Shown one piece after another: positions 1 through 24,284 of a stretch of DNA of 64,000 nt. The position numbers were made by a program, and so were the translations under genes. Below the pieces are notes generated by a model. The model saw only the letters and a list, made by a program, of their open reading frames with translations. It had not been told where the DNA came from and made no database searches. The stretch's first letter is position 1. Every line of letters begins with the position of its first letter. The stretch spans positions 62,001 through 126,000 of the forward strand of contig JACYXH010000104.1 of the NCBI GenBank assembly GCA_026745465.1, read 5' to 3'. The stretch is from Lota lota. Lineage: Eukaryota; Chordata; Actinopteri; Gadiformes; Lotidae.

Positions 1-1162
1 GTACATGGCTATGTTTGTCAGCTAGCTAACCGGTTAGCCAATAACCTAAAAGCCAGTAGGCTAATTAGCGTTAGCTACCTGAACGAATAACGTCCGTACC
101 CGTCCCGAGCGTCTCACTAGCTCTAGTCCATCGAAGTTGGGATCGATGAAAGTCGGAAAAAACCCGTCCTTTAAGAATAAATTGTATAGCTACTGGTGAC
201 GGGGCCGATATATTGGGGAGAGATGCGTATATAGCACTCCATCGTAATATTCATCGTGGCGGTTCCGAAATACACGGCATACTTTGAAAGCTCGCTAGCC
301 GCACACTGTTAGCTCGCTGCAAGGAGGTTAGCAGTCTCATCATGGACCGCCCTCCCTTAGAATGAATGTGAAGAAAACAATTAGTCATTAGACAAGATAA
401 TAGAAAATCACCATAAACGACCATTACAATTTATTACATTTTACTTATGAAATCGTAGTAAAGCGCCTCCAATGAAAACCCATCACGCGGGACATCAAAA
501 CAAAGACGAAAGATGTAAATGTACAATGTGTCCGTACAGTTGTGTGCAGACCCAAACAGTTTGTCATGCACCAATTAGACTAGAGCTATTGGCTGGATGG
601 ATATAGATATCTATCTATATGTAGATATAGATAGATATCTATATATATATATAACTTCCATATACATACATATATAAATAAATAAAAGAAAAAAACTATT
701 ATATATGTTGTATGTGCATATATATATTGCTCAATATACACAATTTTAAGCAAAATATATTTTTGGATTACGCTTGAAGCTGTATCTTCAGATGCTTGTT
801 CTTGTATGTATTGCATGTCAATTGAAATCCAGAACAACAATATTTTATTCGAGATTAATTCCTCTATCTTTTTAAAAGGCACCTGCCATAGCAATATTTG
901 TTGCCCTGTGGTACTTGAAGTGTTTTATGTGCAACCTTAAATAAGCCACAACAACACCAAACACTCAATTTTAACGTTATAATCTTTAAACACGTTAAAG
1001 ATTGTTAAATACTTGAGGTGAGGATAAATGAATCTGTTCCACAGCGGGAAAGCAACGCTACAAGAGGGCAGCTTCTTCTTTTCCTGATGTCACAGATTTA
1101 TTTTCTCTTTTCACTTCTCACTTCAGCTGCCTACCTAGCGCTCCTCCACCTTCCTCTTCCTC
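1..1162. other. AT-rich flank and kcnmb2 3' side
   Basis: No coding exon is recognisable here. The stretch 590-740 is very AT-rich and holds a perfect inverted repeat, listed separately. On the minus strand AATAAA-type signals (TTTATT on the plus strand) lie at 1097-1102 and 844-849. Either could end the kcnmb2 transcript, whose stop codon is at 1163-1165. Confidence 0.5.
601..644. repeat. perfect 20-bp inverted repeat with 4-nt loop
   Basis: Bases 601-620 are the exact reverse complement of 625-644, separated by the four bases 621-624. The arms are built from ATAG/ATCT steps, so this may be a microsatellite that folded back and was copied. No gene function is visible. Confidence 0.85.
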
Positions 1163-1765
1163 TCACTTGTGGACCTTGCCAAGCTCCTCACACAGTATGG
1201 AGAGGTACTGGGTCAGCTTCACCATGATGATGATGAGGGTGCCGCCGGTGAGCATACACGAGGGCCAGAAGAGCGAGTGGAAGACGGCGGTGCTGCCATA
1301 CAGCCGGGTGAGGAGCACGGTGTCGTGCTGCCTCTCGCTGGGGTCGTAGTAACAGGAGATTTGCTGGTTGGCCTTCAGACGCTCCGAGATGTTCACCACC
1401 ATGGCCTGCATGACCGCCATCTCCTTCTGGCACTTGGGCACGAAGAAGCACTGGACAGAGATAGATATGTAATGACGCACACGTAGGGTTATCTCAAGTG
1501 CACTGTTTTGAGATACTGATTGAGTCCAAAGTGAATTGACAGAGGATACAGATGCATGTGATTACGTAGCAGTGAGGGGGTTAGGTGTCTTGTTCATTGA
1601 TGCAGTGGCAGGATAGTATGAAGTGGTTTGGGTGTTGGACCCCCCCCCCCCCCCCCCCCCCGCCTTTAAAAATAAAATAGCATTATGTCATCAGCAACAA
1701 ATGCTGTCCTGGTCATCATCCCTAAGTCCATTCAAAACATCCGTGATGGCAACCGTTCCTGTTCA

Positions 1766-1830
<65 letters not shown>

Positions 1831-2813
1831 TCTCACTTTTTCCTGCTGACATTAAACATGAGCTCTGTTCACATTTTCTGAATCGGTGTGGGTGTAAGTC
1901 AGGTATCAAGTCCGCCAAGCATCTAAAGACCAGTTGCCAACATTTGACACGGTTCAGCCATTCCCGGTATTTATTTTGTGTTTGTTCCCCTCCCTTTCTG
2001 ACACCACCACCACCACCACCGCCGCCACCAGCTTACTCACTTCAGAGCTGGCGTCCTGGGTCTCCTCGTTGTGGGACAGCCGGCTCACGCGGCCCGTGTT
2101 GTTGACGCTCACGTAGATCTGCAGACAGGGGTACCGCGAGGCCCTCCAGCAGTCCGGTCCGCAGTGGTAGGAGCAGTTGACGTCCGCGGCGATGGTGGAG
2201 TTGAGAACCACACACACTCCCTCCTCTGTCCACACACTGTGGTTCAAGTTGCAAAGGAGGATGTTTTGAAAGTCGAACCCATTTAGCAGAAGCTTTACTC
2301 AATTATTGACTTTACAGACAGTAAGATGAGGGCGCCGTGCTCTAGCAGGCCTACAGGTCAGGCTGCGTATGTTGCAGATCGATCCCAGAATAAATGGAAG
2401 TACTTCCAAATTAAATACAAATATGAATCTCCACCCTGAATTTACCATATGGGATTAATAAAGTACTATATTTTCTTATTTGACCTGTCTGCGTAGGAGC
2501 GCAGGATGGTGATACCCAGGACAAAGTACATCATCACTGAGGAGATGATCATCCCCAGACCCAGCAGAATGGCTCGATCTTCTCCGGGTTTCAGAGCTGT
2601 CACTGTTTTCTTCTTGTCCAATATATCCACATCGCGGAACTTCTGGTACATGGACCTAGTGACAGAAGGAAAGGTTTAAGTGTTTTGTTGATTAATATGA
2701 ATGCAGACACATAGAGGTTGCATCTGGTATATTTTGAGATGATGAGAAAATATTCACTTTTCATTTCCTCTGGCTGCTCCTCCGGTGTGTTTGGAGCCAG
2801 CAACAAAGAACAT
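1163..2813 (-). CDS. kcnmb2: BK channel auxiliary subunit beta-2 (Kcnmb2)
   Basis: Auxiliary beta subunit of the large-conductance calcium-activated potassium channel. Coding exons on the minus strand are 2758-2813, 2485-2655, 2041-2236 and 1163-1450, joined with matching phases into 236 codons (human KCNMB2 is 235). The protein shows a short cytoplasmic N-terminus, membrane segment about 47-70, an extracellular loop and a second membrane segment about 196-218. The loop carries cysteines 84, 97, 101, 105, 113, 142, 148 and 174 and sequons at N88, N96, N121 and N161. The cytoplasmic stretch with KKKTVTAL and EDRAILLG, and the motifs CGPDCW and FHSLFWP, are typical of beta-2 rather than beta-3. 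The start follows the family: M-F-F-V aligns with the human inactivation-ball start M-F-I-W. 5' UTR exons were not located. Confidence 0.92.
1640..1661. repeat. poly-C tract in kcnmb2 intron
   Basis: Uninterrupted run of C in the intron between coding exons 3 and 4 of kcnmb2. On the transcribed strand it is poly-G. Confidence 0.9.
1769..1827. repeat. (CT)n microsatellite
   Basis: Near-perfect CT dinucleotide tract in the last kcnmb2 intron; it reads as (AG)n in the transcript. Confidence 0.95.
2330..2475. mobile_element. probable short retroposon fragment
   Basis: Between kcnmb2 exons 2 and 3 there is a module ending in TATGGGATTAATAAAGTA, the kind of tail common to fish SINE/LINE 3' ends, preceded by a weak tRNA-like box (GCAGATCGATCCC). 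Family not identified. Confidence 0.35.
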
Positions 2814-5800
2814 CTTTCCTGAAGACTGGCGCCCTCCTTTACTTGATGAAGGGGTGTGAAGAGATTGTTGAAAAGACCTACGGAGAAGAATTATTGCTGT
2901 GTTGTTATACCTGTGAAACATAGTACCCCTGTTGTGACGAATATGTAATATTTCCACAATACAATAGATTTAAGGATCATAAGAACAAAAATAATCAAAG
3001 TTGTTGGATATTATATTTCATAATTTGCTGAAAATGTTATATTAAGGCAAAACAATAACGAAGCAGGACAAATGATACTGTACCTTTGGTGCATACTGAA
3101 CGGCTTGCCAAACTCACAAGCTCCAACAACTCCCAATACACAAACATATCATTGATGTATTTTAAAACAACACTACAACGCGACCATCACCACCACCACC
3201 ACCTAAACAGGATTCTAGAGTTTATGATGTCACGTGGTGCCAAGGGAAAAAGGCACTGAGCTCCCTGTCACTAGGTAAATATCTCATTTCAAACACACAG
3301 TAATGCTAATGAGGTTAGCATGAGATGATGAGGGATGGGCATAGATGAAAGGTGGTAATGCTGACAAACTAAACTGGCACCGGTTTGAAACGCATATAGT
3401 ACCTGCCTGTAGCATGAACACCCTGCTGTCAACACAAACTCATTGGTGGAGCAGCACCAACAAGGGTCTGGCTGGTGGTTTCCTATCGCCTGCTCCGATC
3501 CGCTGAGACAGTAAATATTGCAGCCAGTGGTACACAGCCTGGACCCCTACCGACCCTTCAGGCTCATTCACCTTTTATTTGTTTCCACTCAGACAAAACA
3601 AATGAATACATTATGAGCTATCTAGCTATTTATGTCCCACAGGGGGTCGGCAATGAAGAGAGGATCGATTGCAAAAAATCTTTCACGATTGGCTTTTTAT
3701 TAAGGATGATATATTAAAACATTTGAAATGTCAGGTCAACAGGCATTGCACTCAATAATCCAAATTCTTTATTAAATATTCAGAAATTTATTTTATTCTC
3801 ATTCAAGATCCTATTAGAAAACCAAACCAGATGTTAATGCATACTCTTCTCTTTCACTTTTTTCACTCATCAATTTTGGAAATGTGGTTTCCTCATGTGA
3901 TTATTTTCTTGGTAATGTGCGAGCAAAATAGAGGGCAGATTTAAGTTGTTAAACAAATTTGAGTGTTAAGAGAGAGAAGGCGAGGGTTTAGTCTTGTAGA
4001 GGATACACCCTACAATGTGGGTCACAACAGAGGGAGAACAGTCCAACAAATTCTTCTTTTATGAGTAATTTCCTCATTGAATGACTTTCCCAGCTGCTTA
4101 AGAAACAATGTTGTCATGTGGAAAAAGACAACAACATTTCAATGCTAGACACTTGGCTCAAATCAATGCAAAAATCATAAACCTAATATGGGATCTGCAA
4201 TGTCACACAGAGTGAATTATAGAAATCATAACAAATCACACCCAATAGACCAATATATTTATATTCTCATTCTCTGTTTGAATACAAACCTTTTCTGGGT
4301 TATTTTCTGCAGTGATTTGAGCCAAACAAGGGACACACACTTTCAGAAGGACCAGCGTACTCCTTTTGCCCACTTTGGCAAAAACTCTCAGGTCCACTTA
4401 AATGTCCGGTTCACAGGTGCTTCACGCACTTGGAAGGCCGCACTTGGCAAGGGGCTTCCTGTCTAAGGTCATAAAAGGGGTGACTATTGACCTTTGTGTT
4501 TGGTATTTTTCTTCTTAATAACAGATGACCTTTTAATGTTTCCCTAGTTATATGTCTTGAGATACATGGAGTATTGCATTACATGACATGATGTGGCTTA
4601 GTAGTCAAAGCAACTGTACTCCAATGCAATGCAAATTCTTACCAAATGATAAAGGAAGGAAGGGATTCAACTTTATCCTTTCCATATCACATATTGCTGC
4701 TGACGAGGATTTTGTATCATATTTATCTCTGAGAAATGTAAACTTAAATCTAAGCATGCTGCTATAACAACTTAATGCTAATGAAAAGTTACATTTTAAT
4801 AATTAGAAATATTTAAGTATCATTGTTATTATGATTAGTATGGTTATTATGATTAGTATTATGCATTATGTATCATCATTATTATATATTATCATATCAA
4901 GTTATTATATAATGATTATTCAAAACTGAAACAAGATAGGTTGCAAATGTTTGGTGATGAAAGCTGACATTTATGTTGTATATATTTGTCCCCCTCTGTT
5001 TGGTTACTCAGGAGTCACTGTGTGTGCTGACAGATCACTTGACACCATGCGGGACTGATTCTGATGCTCTGCTCTGTGCCTACCACTGTATGTACTGATG
5101 ACAAAACTATAGCCAGCTAATGGCAGAATGCCAAGTTCACAGGTTTTCCCCTTTATCGTTTAGATAAACTACGCCAGTATGTGCCATAGATGGGATCAAT
5201 GGACCATACTATTATTATTATTATTTATAACTCTATGTCTGGTTCATTGCACTCTCTGATAACTTAATGCTAACCTTCTGTGTGAGTGAATGATCCATCG
5301 ATGTCGTTCGTGGTAAACCTCAGACATGTAGGCCTGTATGTTATGGTTGCGTGTCATTGTATTTGAGGGCCATCAAAAAGGGCCGTCAACGAGTGTAATG
5401 TCTTAGCTGGATTCACTGAAGGCTTACGTCTACATGTTTTAGTTTATATCTCCTACAAAGCACCCTGAGCAGCAGACTTTAAAGCCTGCTATTGATTTAG
5501 TGTTTAATGAAGAATGCCTTAGCGTGTGCATGTTGCCATACAGAGATTATTGGCCAGGTGGGCCCAGTGTGCATGGCTAGTATGGTGGTTTTAGAAAGAC
5601 ACAAGCCCTACTGTATGTGGGGGACCCTGCAGGTCAAAGTATGGGCAGTAAACACTTTAACAATGCTAAAAGTGGAGAATGGCAATTCGATATTATGGCC
5701 TGTATAGGGCACATGACTTGCACATCAAGAGCATGTTGTAAATGCCATTCATATGGAAGTCGCATAAGTCTAGTCTAGTCATACAATCATGTATGTTGCA

Positions 5801-7410
5801 TGCATGTGTCTAGTGTGAAATAGTGTGTAACATATATGCATGCTTGTCACATAGGCACTGATTTTTAGTTGATGAAAGTTAAGCATTTGAGTGAGACTTT
5901 TACGATGAGCAGGTACAGAATTTCACCAATCAATAATACTAATTGTTATTATGCAGCTAACGTCATTATACAATGGGCCCCATAAATGCAACACAAAATC
6001 ATATAATTCCCTTGTTTTGGCCATGTATGACCTCTAAAATAGATATCACTATTCCTTTTACTACGTACTATCTAGGATGTGTGTATTATATCACAATGTA
6101 ATATTATATATAATCAAAACTCTTTGTCTTTACATTTCTATTGCCTCAAAGTCATAACATTAATAAAATTATACCTTGCAGGAGTGTAGGACTTCTTGTC
6201 TGAAACAGAATGAATGAATGCATGAATGAATAGGTGTAATCCGCAAGGTCCTACCTGTTGTGGGCTTGGGTGGTTAGGATGATCCACAGTAGTGTGTGCA
6301 TCTGTCACCATTGCTCTCCAACATGATATGGGCTCTGACGAACAACATCCACACACGGCTTATTTAAACTCTTCCCAAGTTAACAAAATGCCTGCCATAC
6401 CTGTGTTCGTCATCTGACTTCCCTTGTACAATGCTGCCATGCTTCAAATAAGTGGGCCAGGCACATTGTATCTGTACTGTATACCATAATAGCCAATGAT
6501 AACTGCCCCCATTGGGTGAGCCTGCTAATTCTGGGCTGCTCATTGCTCTTTTTTGCTGTACACATTATACTGTACATGTACTGTACGTGTATACTGTACT
6601 GTACGTAAGGTATTCAGGAGGAGTTCTATCAAACTACGGTTAAAGTATTGCAATGTACTGTATGACAACAGGGAAAGGAGACGTTGCTGGGTTTTGCCAC
6701 AAGGGGGCGCTACCGTCTCAGAAATGACAAACTGGAGGGCTTCGGCCCTGGATGTTGACAACCCTTCTCTGGTAAATTTGTCTTCCCGACGTAATGTTCT
6801 AGTTACTTATGATCATTCATTATTATCTGTCGAAATTTCAAATCACTCTATCCTGAAATACATTGAAAGGTATATTTCCACCTTTGTCTGACATATAAAT
6901 TGTCAGTTGTGACTCCCACCTCAGATTTTCTGTAAGCTTCTTCTCAGCAGAATCGGTTATAAGTCATTCTTAATGTTGAACAAGTAGATCCTCCCTTTTT
7001 GTCCTTGAAAATAAAGCCATTTACTTCCTGTATGGCCTCATTTAACTGACCAAAATGTTCTGACAATGACAATTTTCTGGGAATGTTTTTTTTTCTCCTT
7101 CTATTTCACCATCTATATCCGGAACCATATCCAGGCATCTGCTTAGCATCAGCAGAAGACAATTGATGAAGTATTGTGTTTCTAGGTCTGCATATTTCTA
7201 CTCTTGCTAAGAATAGACGATCACGCTCAGCCTACACCATAAAAGCATATTCCAAAATGGCATTTGTATGTGTATTTTGGTCAAACCTTAAAATGGAAAC
7301 AGAACAAAATAGAAATTGCAAACCTTCTTTGTGGGCAACATTTGGAGTAACAACAACTGTTGCTTTTCACACAATCTAAAATAGCCCTTGCTAATCATGC
7401 AAGCCAAATA

Positions 7411-7412
<2 letters not shown>

Positions 7413-7470
<58 letters not shown>
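7413..7470. repeat. (CT)n microsatellite
   Basis: Perfect CT tract in intergenic DNA. Confidence 0.95.
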
Positions 7471-7471
<1 letters not shown>

Positions 7472-8033
7472 TTTGGCTGGGAGTCAAACAAAGACTACAG
7501 AATCTATCCAACAATGGATATACATAAAAATATAAAACGTTTTGTTACTGGGCATTGTCCTGTGTGATAGAACCTATGCATTATTCAACATAATCAGACA
7601 TAAGGCCTTCCAACCTGTTAGCTTGACCGTGTTATCGCATTTACAGCAGGACATTTGTATATTTCATTTAGCTCATAAATAATAATGGAAAATATAATGA
7701 TGTGCAAGATTGTATTCATGTTACTCCAAATGCATCCTTTGGGCCCTGGGGTATGACATCAATCAATTAATATAAAATGCTTGTATATGTTTTTGTATGT
7801 GTGCATATGATTGTGGAAGTGTGTGTGTGTGCGTGTATTTACATTTGTGTAATCCTATGTGTATGTTTGTGACATGTGTGTAAGTGTGTGTCTATGTATG
7901 TTTCGTGTACGTGTTAATGGGTGGGATTGTGCGTGTGTCTGTGTATGTGGGTACTTGAGTGCATGTGTGAGTGTGTGGCTCACATCCAGGAAGGCTTTAG
8001 ATAGGTAGTGGTGTATTTGTGTATTTGTGTGTG

Positions 8034-8036
<3 letters not shown>

Positions 8037-8091
<55 letters not shown>

Positions 8092-8104
8092 GGGGGGGGG
8101 GGGT
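8037..8104. repeat. (GT)n followed by poly-G
   Basis: A GT tract of about 38 bases runs directly into about 28 consecutive G. The preceding 250 bases are a degenerate GT/GTAT-rich zone, suggesting a decayed older repeat around a young pure core. Confidence 0.9.
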
Positions 8105-8225
8105 GGGGGTATATATTACATATACACTATTATTATTGACAGTCACAGACCACTTATGTGACATATTCACAGGTGAGTGTCAAACTCTGGCCTGCTTTGA
8201 TAGTAGTTTAAAATGTTGTTTCATA

Positions 8226-8251
8226 TTATACAAACGTATACGTTTGTATAA
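8226..8251. repeat. 26-bp perfect palindrome
   Basis: Each 13-base half is the exact reverse complement of the other with no spacer; the centre is CGTATACG. See findings. Confidence 0.9.
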
Positions 8252-9429
8252 CGTGTTCGCCTAGGCCTAGTAGTTGAGTGGTTAAGGTAGTAGTAGCCTA
8301 GTAGTGCTAGTAATAACAGCCTAGTGTGTTGTGTTGTTATTGTACATATTAATGCGCGTCAGGTTTGTACACTAGTAGAGATCCAGTTAATGAGAAGAGT
8401 CAATACACCACCGAGGATGGCACGGAGGCAACTGCTCGTCACTGATTCGGCATTTCACGATGTGTCATCATCATCTCACGGGGGGAATGGCTTGAAACGG
8501 CAGCGAAGCAATTAGCAACGAGACGACAGTACCAGGCAATAACTTACATTGGTAGACTATAGTACTTAAAATATTTACTTAAAATAGAGAAATACGCCTA
8601 TGTAGGTTGCAGTTGCATTGTACCAGAGCAATGACAAGGATTCCCAAGGTAAATCCTTTAAGTCAAGTATCCATCGTCTACATATGCGTCATTGTGTATC
8701 TGTTTGAAATCTGGAAATCTTAATTGTCCGAATGAATTCTTATGTGTGACATTAATATGTAAAAGTAAAACGTTGATCGCAAAATTTAAGTCTGCCTGTT
8801 TTGGCTGTCCCAGTGTGAATGACTGAGCCGCGCAGGATGGGGGTGGGGAGTAATAATGGATGGGTAGTGAGGATGACCAGTAAGGCAAAAATGAGGTGTA
8901 GTGGGGGATGGGCGAGGACCGTTGTTGTGACTGGTGCTTGGCTGCGAGAAAAGCTCAAGAGGCCTGAGGCATACATTCATTTATATTTGATTTGTCAAGT
9001 TCGCTTAGAATGTGACCCAATTTTCGTTTCGTTCACGTCTGATCGAACCAGGTAAAAAAACGGACTATACAAAGATATTCGTTTTGATCAGTAGTTTATT
9101 ATATTTACTGGGAAAAAATATATATATTGGAAATAGCTCAGCTGGAGTGCATTGGCAGCGCGATTCTTGAAAATACCACACAGTAACAGATCAATTGTAA
9201 GCTGAAAAACCCCAGCATTCATTTAAAACGTTTCCTTTTTGGTAGAGGCCATGCATAACATATTTGGTTGATGCGCATTAGGTATATTTACATTATATCA
9301 AATAAAAAATAAAATCATAACCATTTGGCAACCAGTGGGAACACCGCTATCGTGTTTGGGTGAGCTAATATCCCAATTGGCCAACAAAAGTACGCAATCA
9401 CTGACAACCTCAATACAGTAGGCTACTGT

Positions 9430-9646
9430 CACAGGCAGCTCATTTTCGCGGGTCAAGTCACTCCTCTGTGCCGAGCATCTGAAGCCGTCGTTAGCTTCTT
9501 ACCGCCTGGCTCTTTAGCTTTAATATGATCATTAATTGATATGCGAATACAATTAATTTCGCGATCGAAAGAAATGGATACCATGGTTTGATGTAATAAC
9601 AGGGAGCACAGAAGAAATCGTCTATTGAAAGGTCTTATGCAAGCAG
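9430..9646 (+). promoter_or_regulatory. candidate tbl1xr1 first exon and promoter
   Basis: A locally CpG-rich stretch (cgcgg, ccgtcg, cgcgatcg) ends in AAGCAG followed by the donor-like GTAGGG at 9647. It lies upstream of the tbl1xr1 coding exons on the same strand, where a non-coding first exon is expected. Placement is inference only. Confidence 0.3.
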
Positions 9647-11027
9647 GTAGGGGATATCAGAAACACTGTCATTAGCTTAACTTGCTAGTATTACCGTGCA
9701 CGCTAGCTTGTAAGCGGGCTTTGAAGGCTGACTAGTTAGTTGATGATGTGGTCCTGTTATCTATTATTTTATCACATATCTTGCGAATATGTTGATGGCT
9801 TTGCAAACTTTATTCTGTGTATATCGCCATTCAAATGCGCGAATGGGCTCTGAGCTCAGGTTTGTTAAAGCATTGAAATAAACGAGATTGCCTGGCTGGC
9901 ATGTGTTTTGATGATGGGCACGGCCGCTAGCTAGCCAGCTAGCTGGATAACACGCACGGTTATGGGCTAACGTTACCCTGTGTCCGAAACAATATCCAGC
10001 AATAGAAAATTCCCAGATCGGTGTTTTTAGAAATCACCCGAAGAAATTCCATTAAAATAAGTATTCTTTTGATAATTAATTTAGTTTATATTTTAGTCAA
10101 TATACGTTTTCCGGTGCAAGTTACTCAGTCATTGACTCATCATGACATGTGGACTAATGGCTGTCTAATAACGTTAAGGCACATGTTTATACCCACCGCC
10201 TAAATTAAACACAATATCTAAACCTCTCCATACGTCAGGTCAAAAGAGTTGTTTTACTAAGAACGGCAGCTAACATTAACCATTATCTCATACACCTATA
10301 TAAGCTTGGAGAGCACGCGTGTTCTCTTGCCATTCACTTGCAACCTTGTGTGGGGGGATGGGCATTGTATTTCCGCAAGCAGCGAGGCAAGCAAGCTATC
10401 GGTTAGCTCGATGCCATTGAGTGGGCAAATTGAAAAAAAGAAATGCTATTGATGCTAGTGTTTTGAGAGAAAAACAAAAAAACAAAAAATTTGTGAAATG
10501 GCGATTACAACCTGGATGAATAAGGCGTGCTTCAGTAAGATAAACCTAAAGCGCTCTCATTCTAAAACGCAGCACTCTCATGCAAATCCTGACCTCAGTT
10601 ATTACAGTAGTTGATATGAATCCTACTGTCCCAATACTTTTTGTTTGCTTTTAGCTTGTGCTCTGTATAGTAGACTTTGCACAAAACGACAGTGCCTTCA
10701 TTTAAATGACCCCATGCCAACTCGCACCTCCTTTAACTTGCTGACCTAGTTTGGATGACAAATTCCATTAAAAAAAACCTGCTTGGCCTGTCACCTTTTT
10801 GCTGATGTAGTACAAATACATACAGCATACAGCATACAGCATACAACAAGTAAATATGTTGATAATTATGTTATAATGTTAATGTTTTGAACCATCTAGA
10901 GAATATATATATATGGGATAGGCTACTTATAACAGAATAATCAATACTTGATATGTATTATTGATAAGATTGGCCTGGTTAAAGTTAATCCAAAATACCA
11001 TATTTGACTGGAATTTCTTTCTTCCAG

Positions 11028-11095
11028 AGCTCCAGAATTCCCGCTCAGGACCACATGACCCATGATGGACCTCTGAAGACCGCTTGATCACATGG
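11028..11095 (+). other. candidate non-coding leader exon of tbl1xr1
   Basis: A good acceptor (TTTCTTTCTTCCAG, ending 11027) and a donor (CATGG|GTAGCG) bracket 68 bases. These contain the short upstream ATGs expected of an untranslated leader and no long frame. It sits between the presumed promoter and the first coding exon. Confidence 0.4.
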
Positions 11096-12306
11096 GTAGC
11101 GTATTAATACCTATAATTTCACGTCTTTGTCGAATGCATGATTCTCATTTGCAGTGTTCTATAGTCTGTTATTTTGGAATAGCAGACCGCTGCTATGAAT
11201 AACAGATTGTTGCTATGGACACTTATTACCCAATTATTTTGTGGAACCAATGCAATACTTCTTAAATCCAATAAAATATTTGTTTGGGTCAAATTATTGA
11301 AATCTTTAAGTAGCCATGTAAATATGGAGATAATGTACAGGGAGCCAGTCATTATTGCGAAATAATGAAAGGCTCGCTGCAAACTCGCCCTTAAATGTTC
11401 TTCCCTTTAGAAGTTTGTTCTCCCAATCACAATTTAAGGGTAGTTTAACCTGTTTGCGTCAATGTCAAGGAAAAGACCTAAAGAAGCTCCCTTCTCTCAA
11501 GTCACTAAAAAGCGTTCAGGGTGAGGTAGTCAGTGGTGGTAGTCTATAGTGTGATGGTGCTGGTGGCAGAGGTTAACAAAATAGCCTTCGCTCATCCAGC
11601 TGCCGTCTGTCTTATGGTGTTCTACAGTAGCCGTGTGTTTGGAAATAGAAAGCCCGGCTATTCCCTGGTGAGAACGCCAGTGCATGCAGTCACACGTTGC
11701 CCGTGCGTGGCTTGACTTTTACACAATGTAAGGTTGTGGTGGGGGAAGGGGTCTTGTGCAGAGTTCACACGGCTGACTTGCTATGTATTGTACGTCCCAG
11801 TGTTTGTTTGGCTATGCTGGAATGTAGACCTGCAGCACAACATGGGGGGCCAGCAGGTCTTGCTCGTGAAAGTCAAGCTGGGGCCACGTTTGTCCTTGCA
11901 ATAATAGGTTGGGGAAGACGCAGCATAGATGGCCACTTAGTTCCTCGTTTTATATCAATTTATTATTATTATATATATTTTTAATTATGTGGACTAGGTT
12001 CTTTTCTGCTGGCTTGTTTTTCTCACTGTTTGTGGTATTGTTGCTGGTGATGGTTGAGTGAACAGATGCATTCAGCTTCTTACAAGCACTTTAGATACCT
12101 TTTTAGATAGCTATGGTCTCGTAAAAATTGGCACTGGTTGAAGCTGTTGGTGGCTGATTTTGCCTTTAGCTCTTTTCAAACAATGTTCTTGGGGTCTTCT
12201 TTCACACTGGTGGCATTCATTGGTTATTAAAGGCAGACATAGTTTTATGTTCTTGGAGTTACAGTTTAGCAGTCAACAAGAAGATAAGCAAATATAGAGA
12301 CCAGAA

Positions 12307-12420
12307 TTGATAGTGGTTAGTGTGTTTGAGTCCCAGCAGAAAGGTTCTGGGTTCGAAGCCATGTCTCCAGTCTACCTGTAAGCATCCTTGAGCAAGAGGC
12401 CTAACCCCTAGTTGTTCCTG
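12307..12420 (+). mobile_element. tRNA-derived SINE fragment
   Basis: Carries an A-box-like stretch (TAGTGGTTAGTGTGTTTGAG) and a B-box-like GGTTCGAAGCC, followed by a conserved CTGTAAGCATCCTTGAGCAA body. The CCAGCA-AAAGGT-CTGGGTTCGA core recurs at 15.5 kb and, inverted, at 61.1 and 62.4 kb. Confidence 0.6.
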
Positions 12421-12670
12421 AATGGCAAGTAGCTTTTGATATAAGCCTCTGATAAATTAATAAACAATAAATTGATATTTTAGTATGAACAAACACCAGC
12501 AGTTGAATTCATAGCCTCTCAAACTCTTAAATGTTCTTGTTCATTTTGGTGACTGCGTTTATCTCTCATCTTGTTATTATTGGCCTAGTTCTCATAGTAA
12601 GTTGCCAGGATTCCCTTCTTCAAGGCTGCCCTATGTGTTAGTAGTGGCTCTCTGCTATTGGGAGGGGGAA

Positions 12671-12696
12671 GGGGGGGGGGGGGGGGGGGGGGGGGG
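12671..12696. repeat. poly-G tract
   Basis: About 26 consecutive G in the leader region of tbl1xr1, upstream of the first coding exon. Confidence 0.9.
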
Positions 12697-13445
12697 AGGT
12701 TCTGACTCTCCAGCTGTCCACTATGACGGTTCTGGACCTCCATCCAAACCCAGCCACTTGTTTATTTTCCGCCCAGTCCTGTTTAAACAGTGCCTGGTTC
12801 TGCTTGAACAAACGCCAGCGCAGGGATTTTGGCAGTTTTTTAATCTTTTTTACGTAGGTTTACCGCCGGTTTCCTCCAGGAACTTGTGCTCCTCCAGCGC
12901 CCACTTCCTCCTTGAAGAAAGGCCCAGTAATTACTTCCAGTTGTAAGCTAATGAATGGATCTCATGCCCTGCCCAGGGCCAGGGCCAGCGCTGCTCCGCT
13001 AGCCCCTCTCCACCACTGTGCCTATGGAGCAGGACTGCATGGTCATGCCAAATAGCGACCAGGATGGTGCTTTCTTTTTTAGTGTCTCCTCCATTAAGCC
13101 TCCGTCCATTTCTCTATATCACTATGTACATAGCAGGAACCTTTGTCTTGTGTCTTCTTTTTGTGTTCTGTCTCCTTTGACCTGCCACTGCAGCTTAATT
13201 GCATCTCATCTACTGTGTGTTTTAAGATATTGCAGATATCGGACACGCAGACACATACACACAAACACTCTAACACGCACACATGCACACACTTGAGGCA
13301 AGCCTCTGCCTAATAAGTCTGTTTGTTTGTGTTTTACTACGATATGTCTAAAAATGGACCTGTATGTTTCTGTGTATATGTTCTAACTCTCCTGCTTCTC
13401 TCTTTTCTGACCCAGGCTCCTATGCAGCGCTGGCAAATGGTTTAA

Positions 13446-24284
<10,839 letters not shown>

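Larger units (their letters stand above)
2814..9430. other. intergenic region kcnmb2-tbl1xr1
   Basis: No exon with a recognisable protein match was found. It is mostly AT-rich unique-looking sequence with TTATTA-type simple repeats around 4810-4920. It also holds a CT tract, a GT/G tract and a long palindrome, listed separately. kcnmb2 leader exons or promoter should lie in the left part but could not be placed. Confidence 0.5.
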
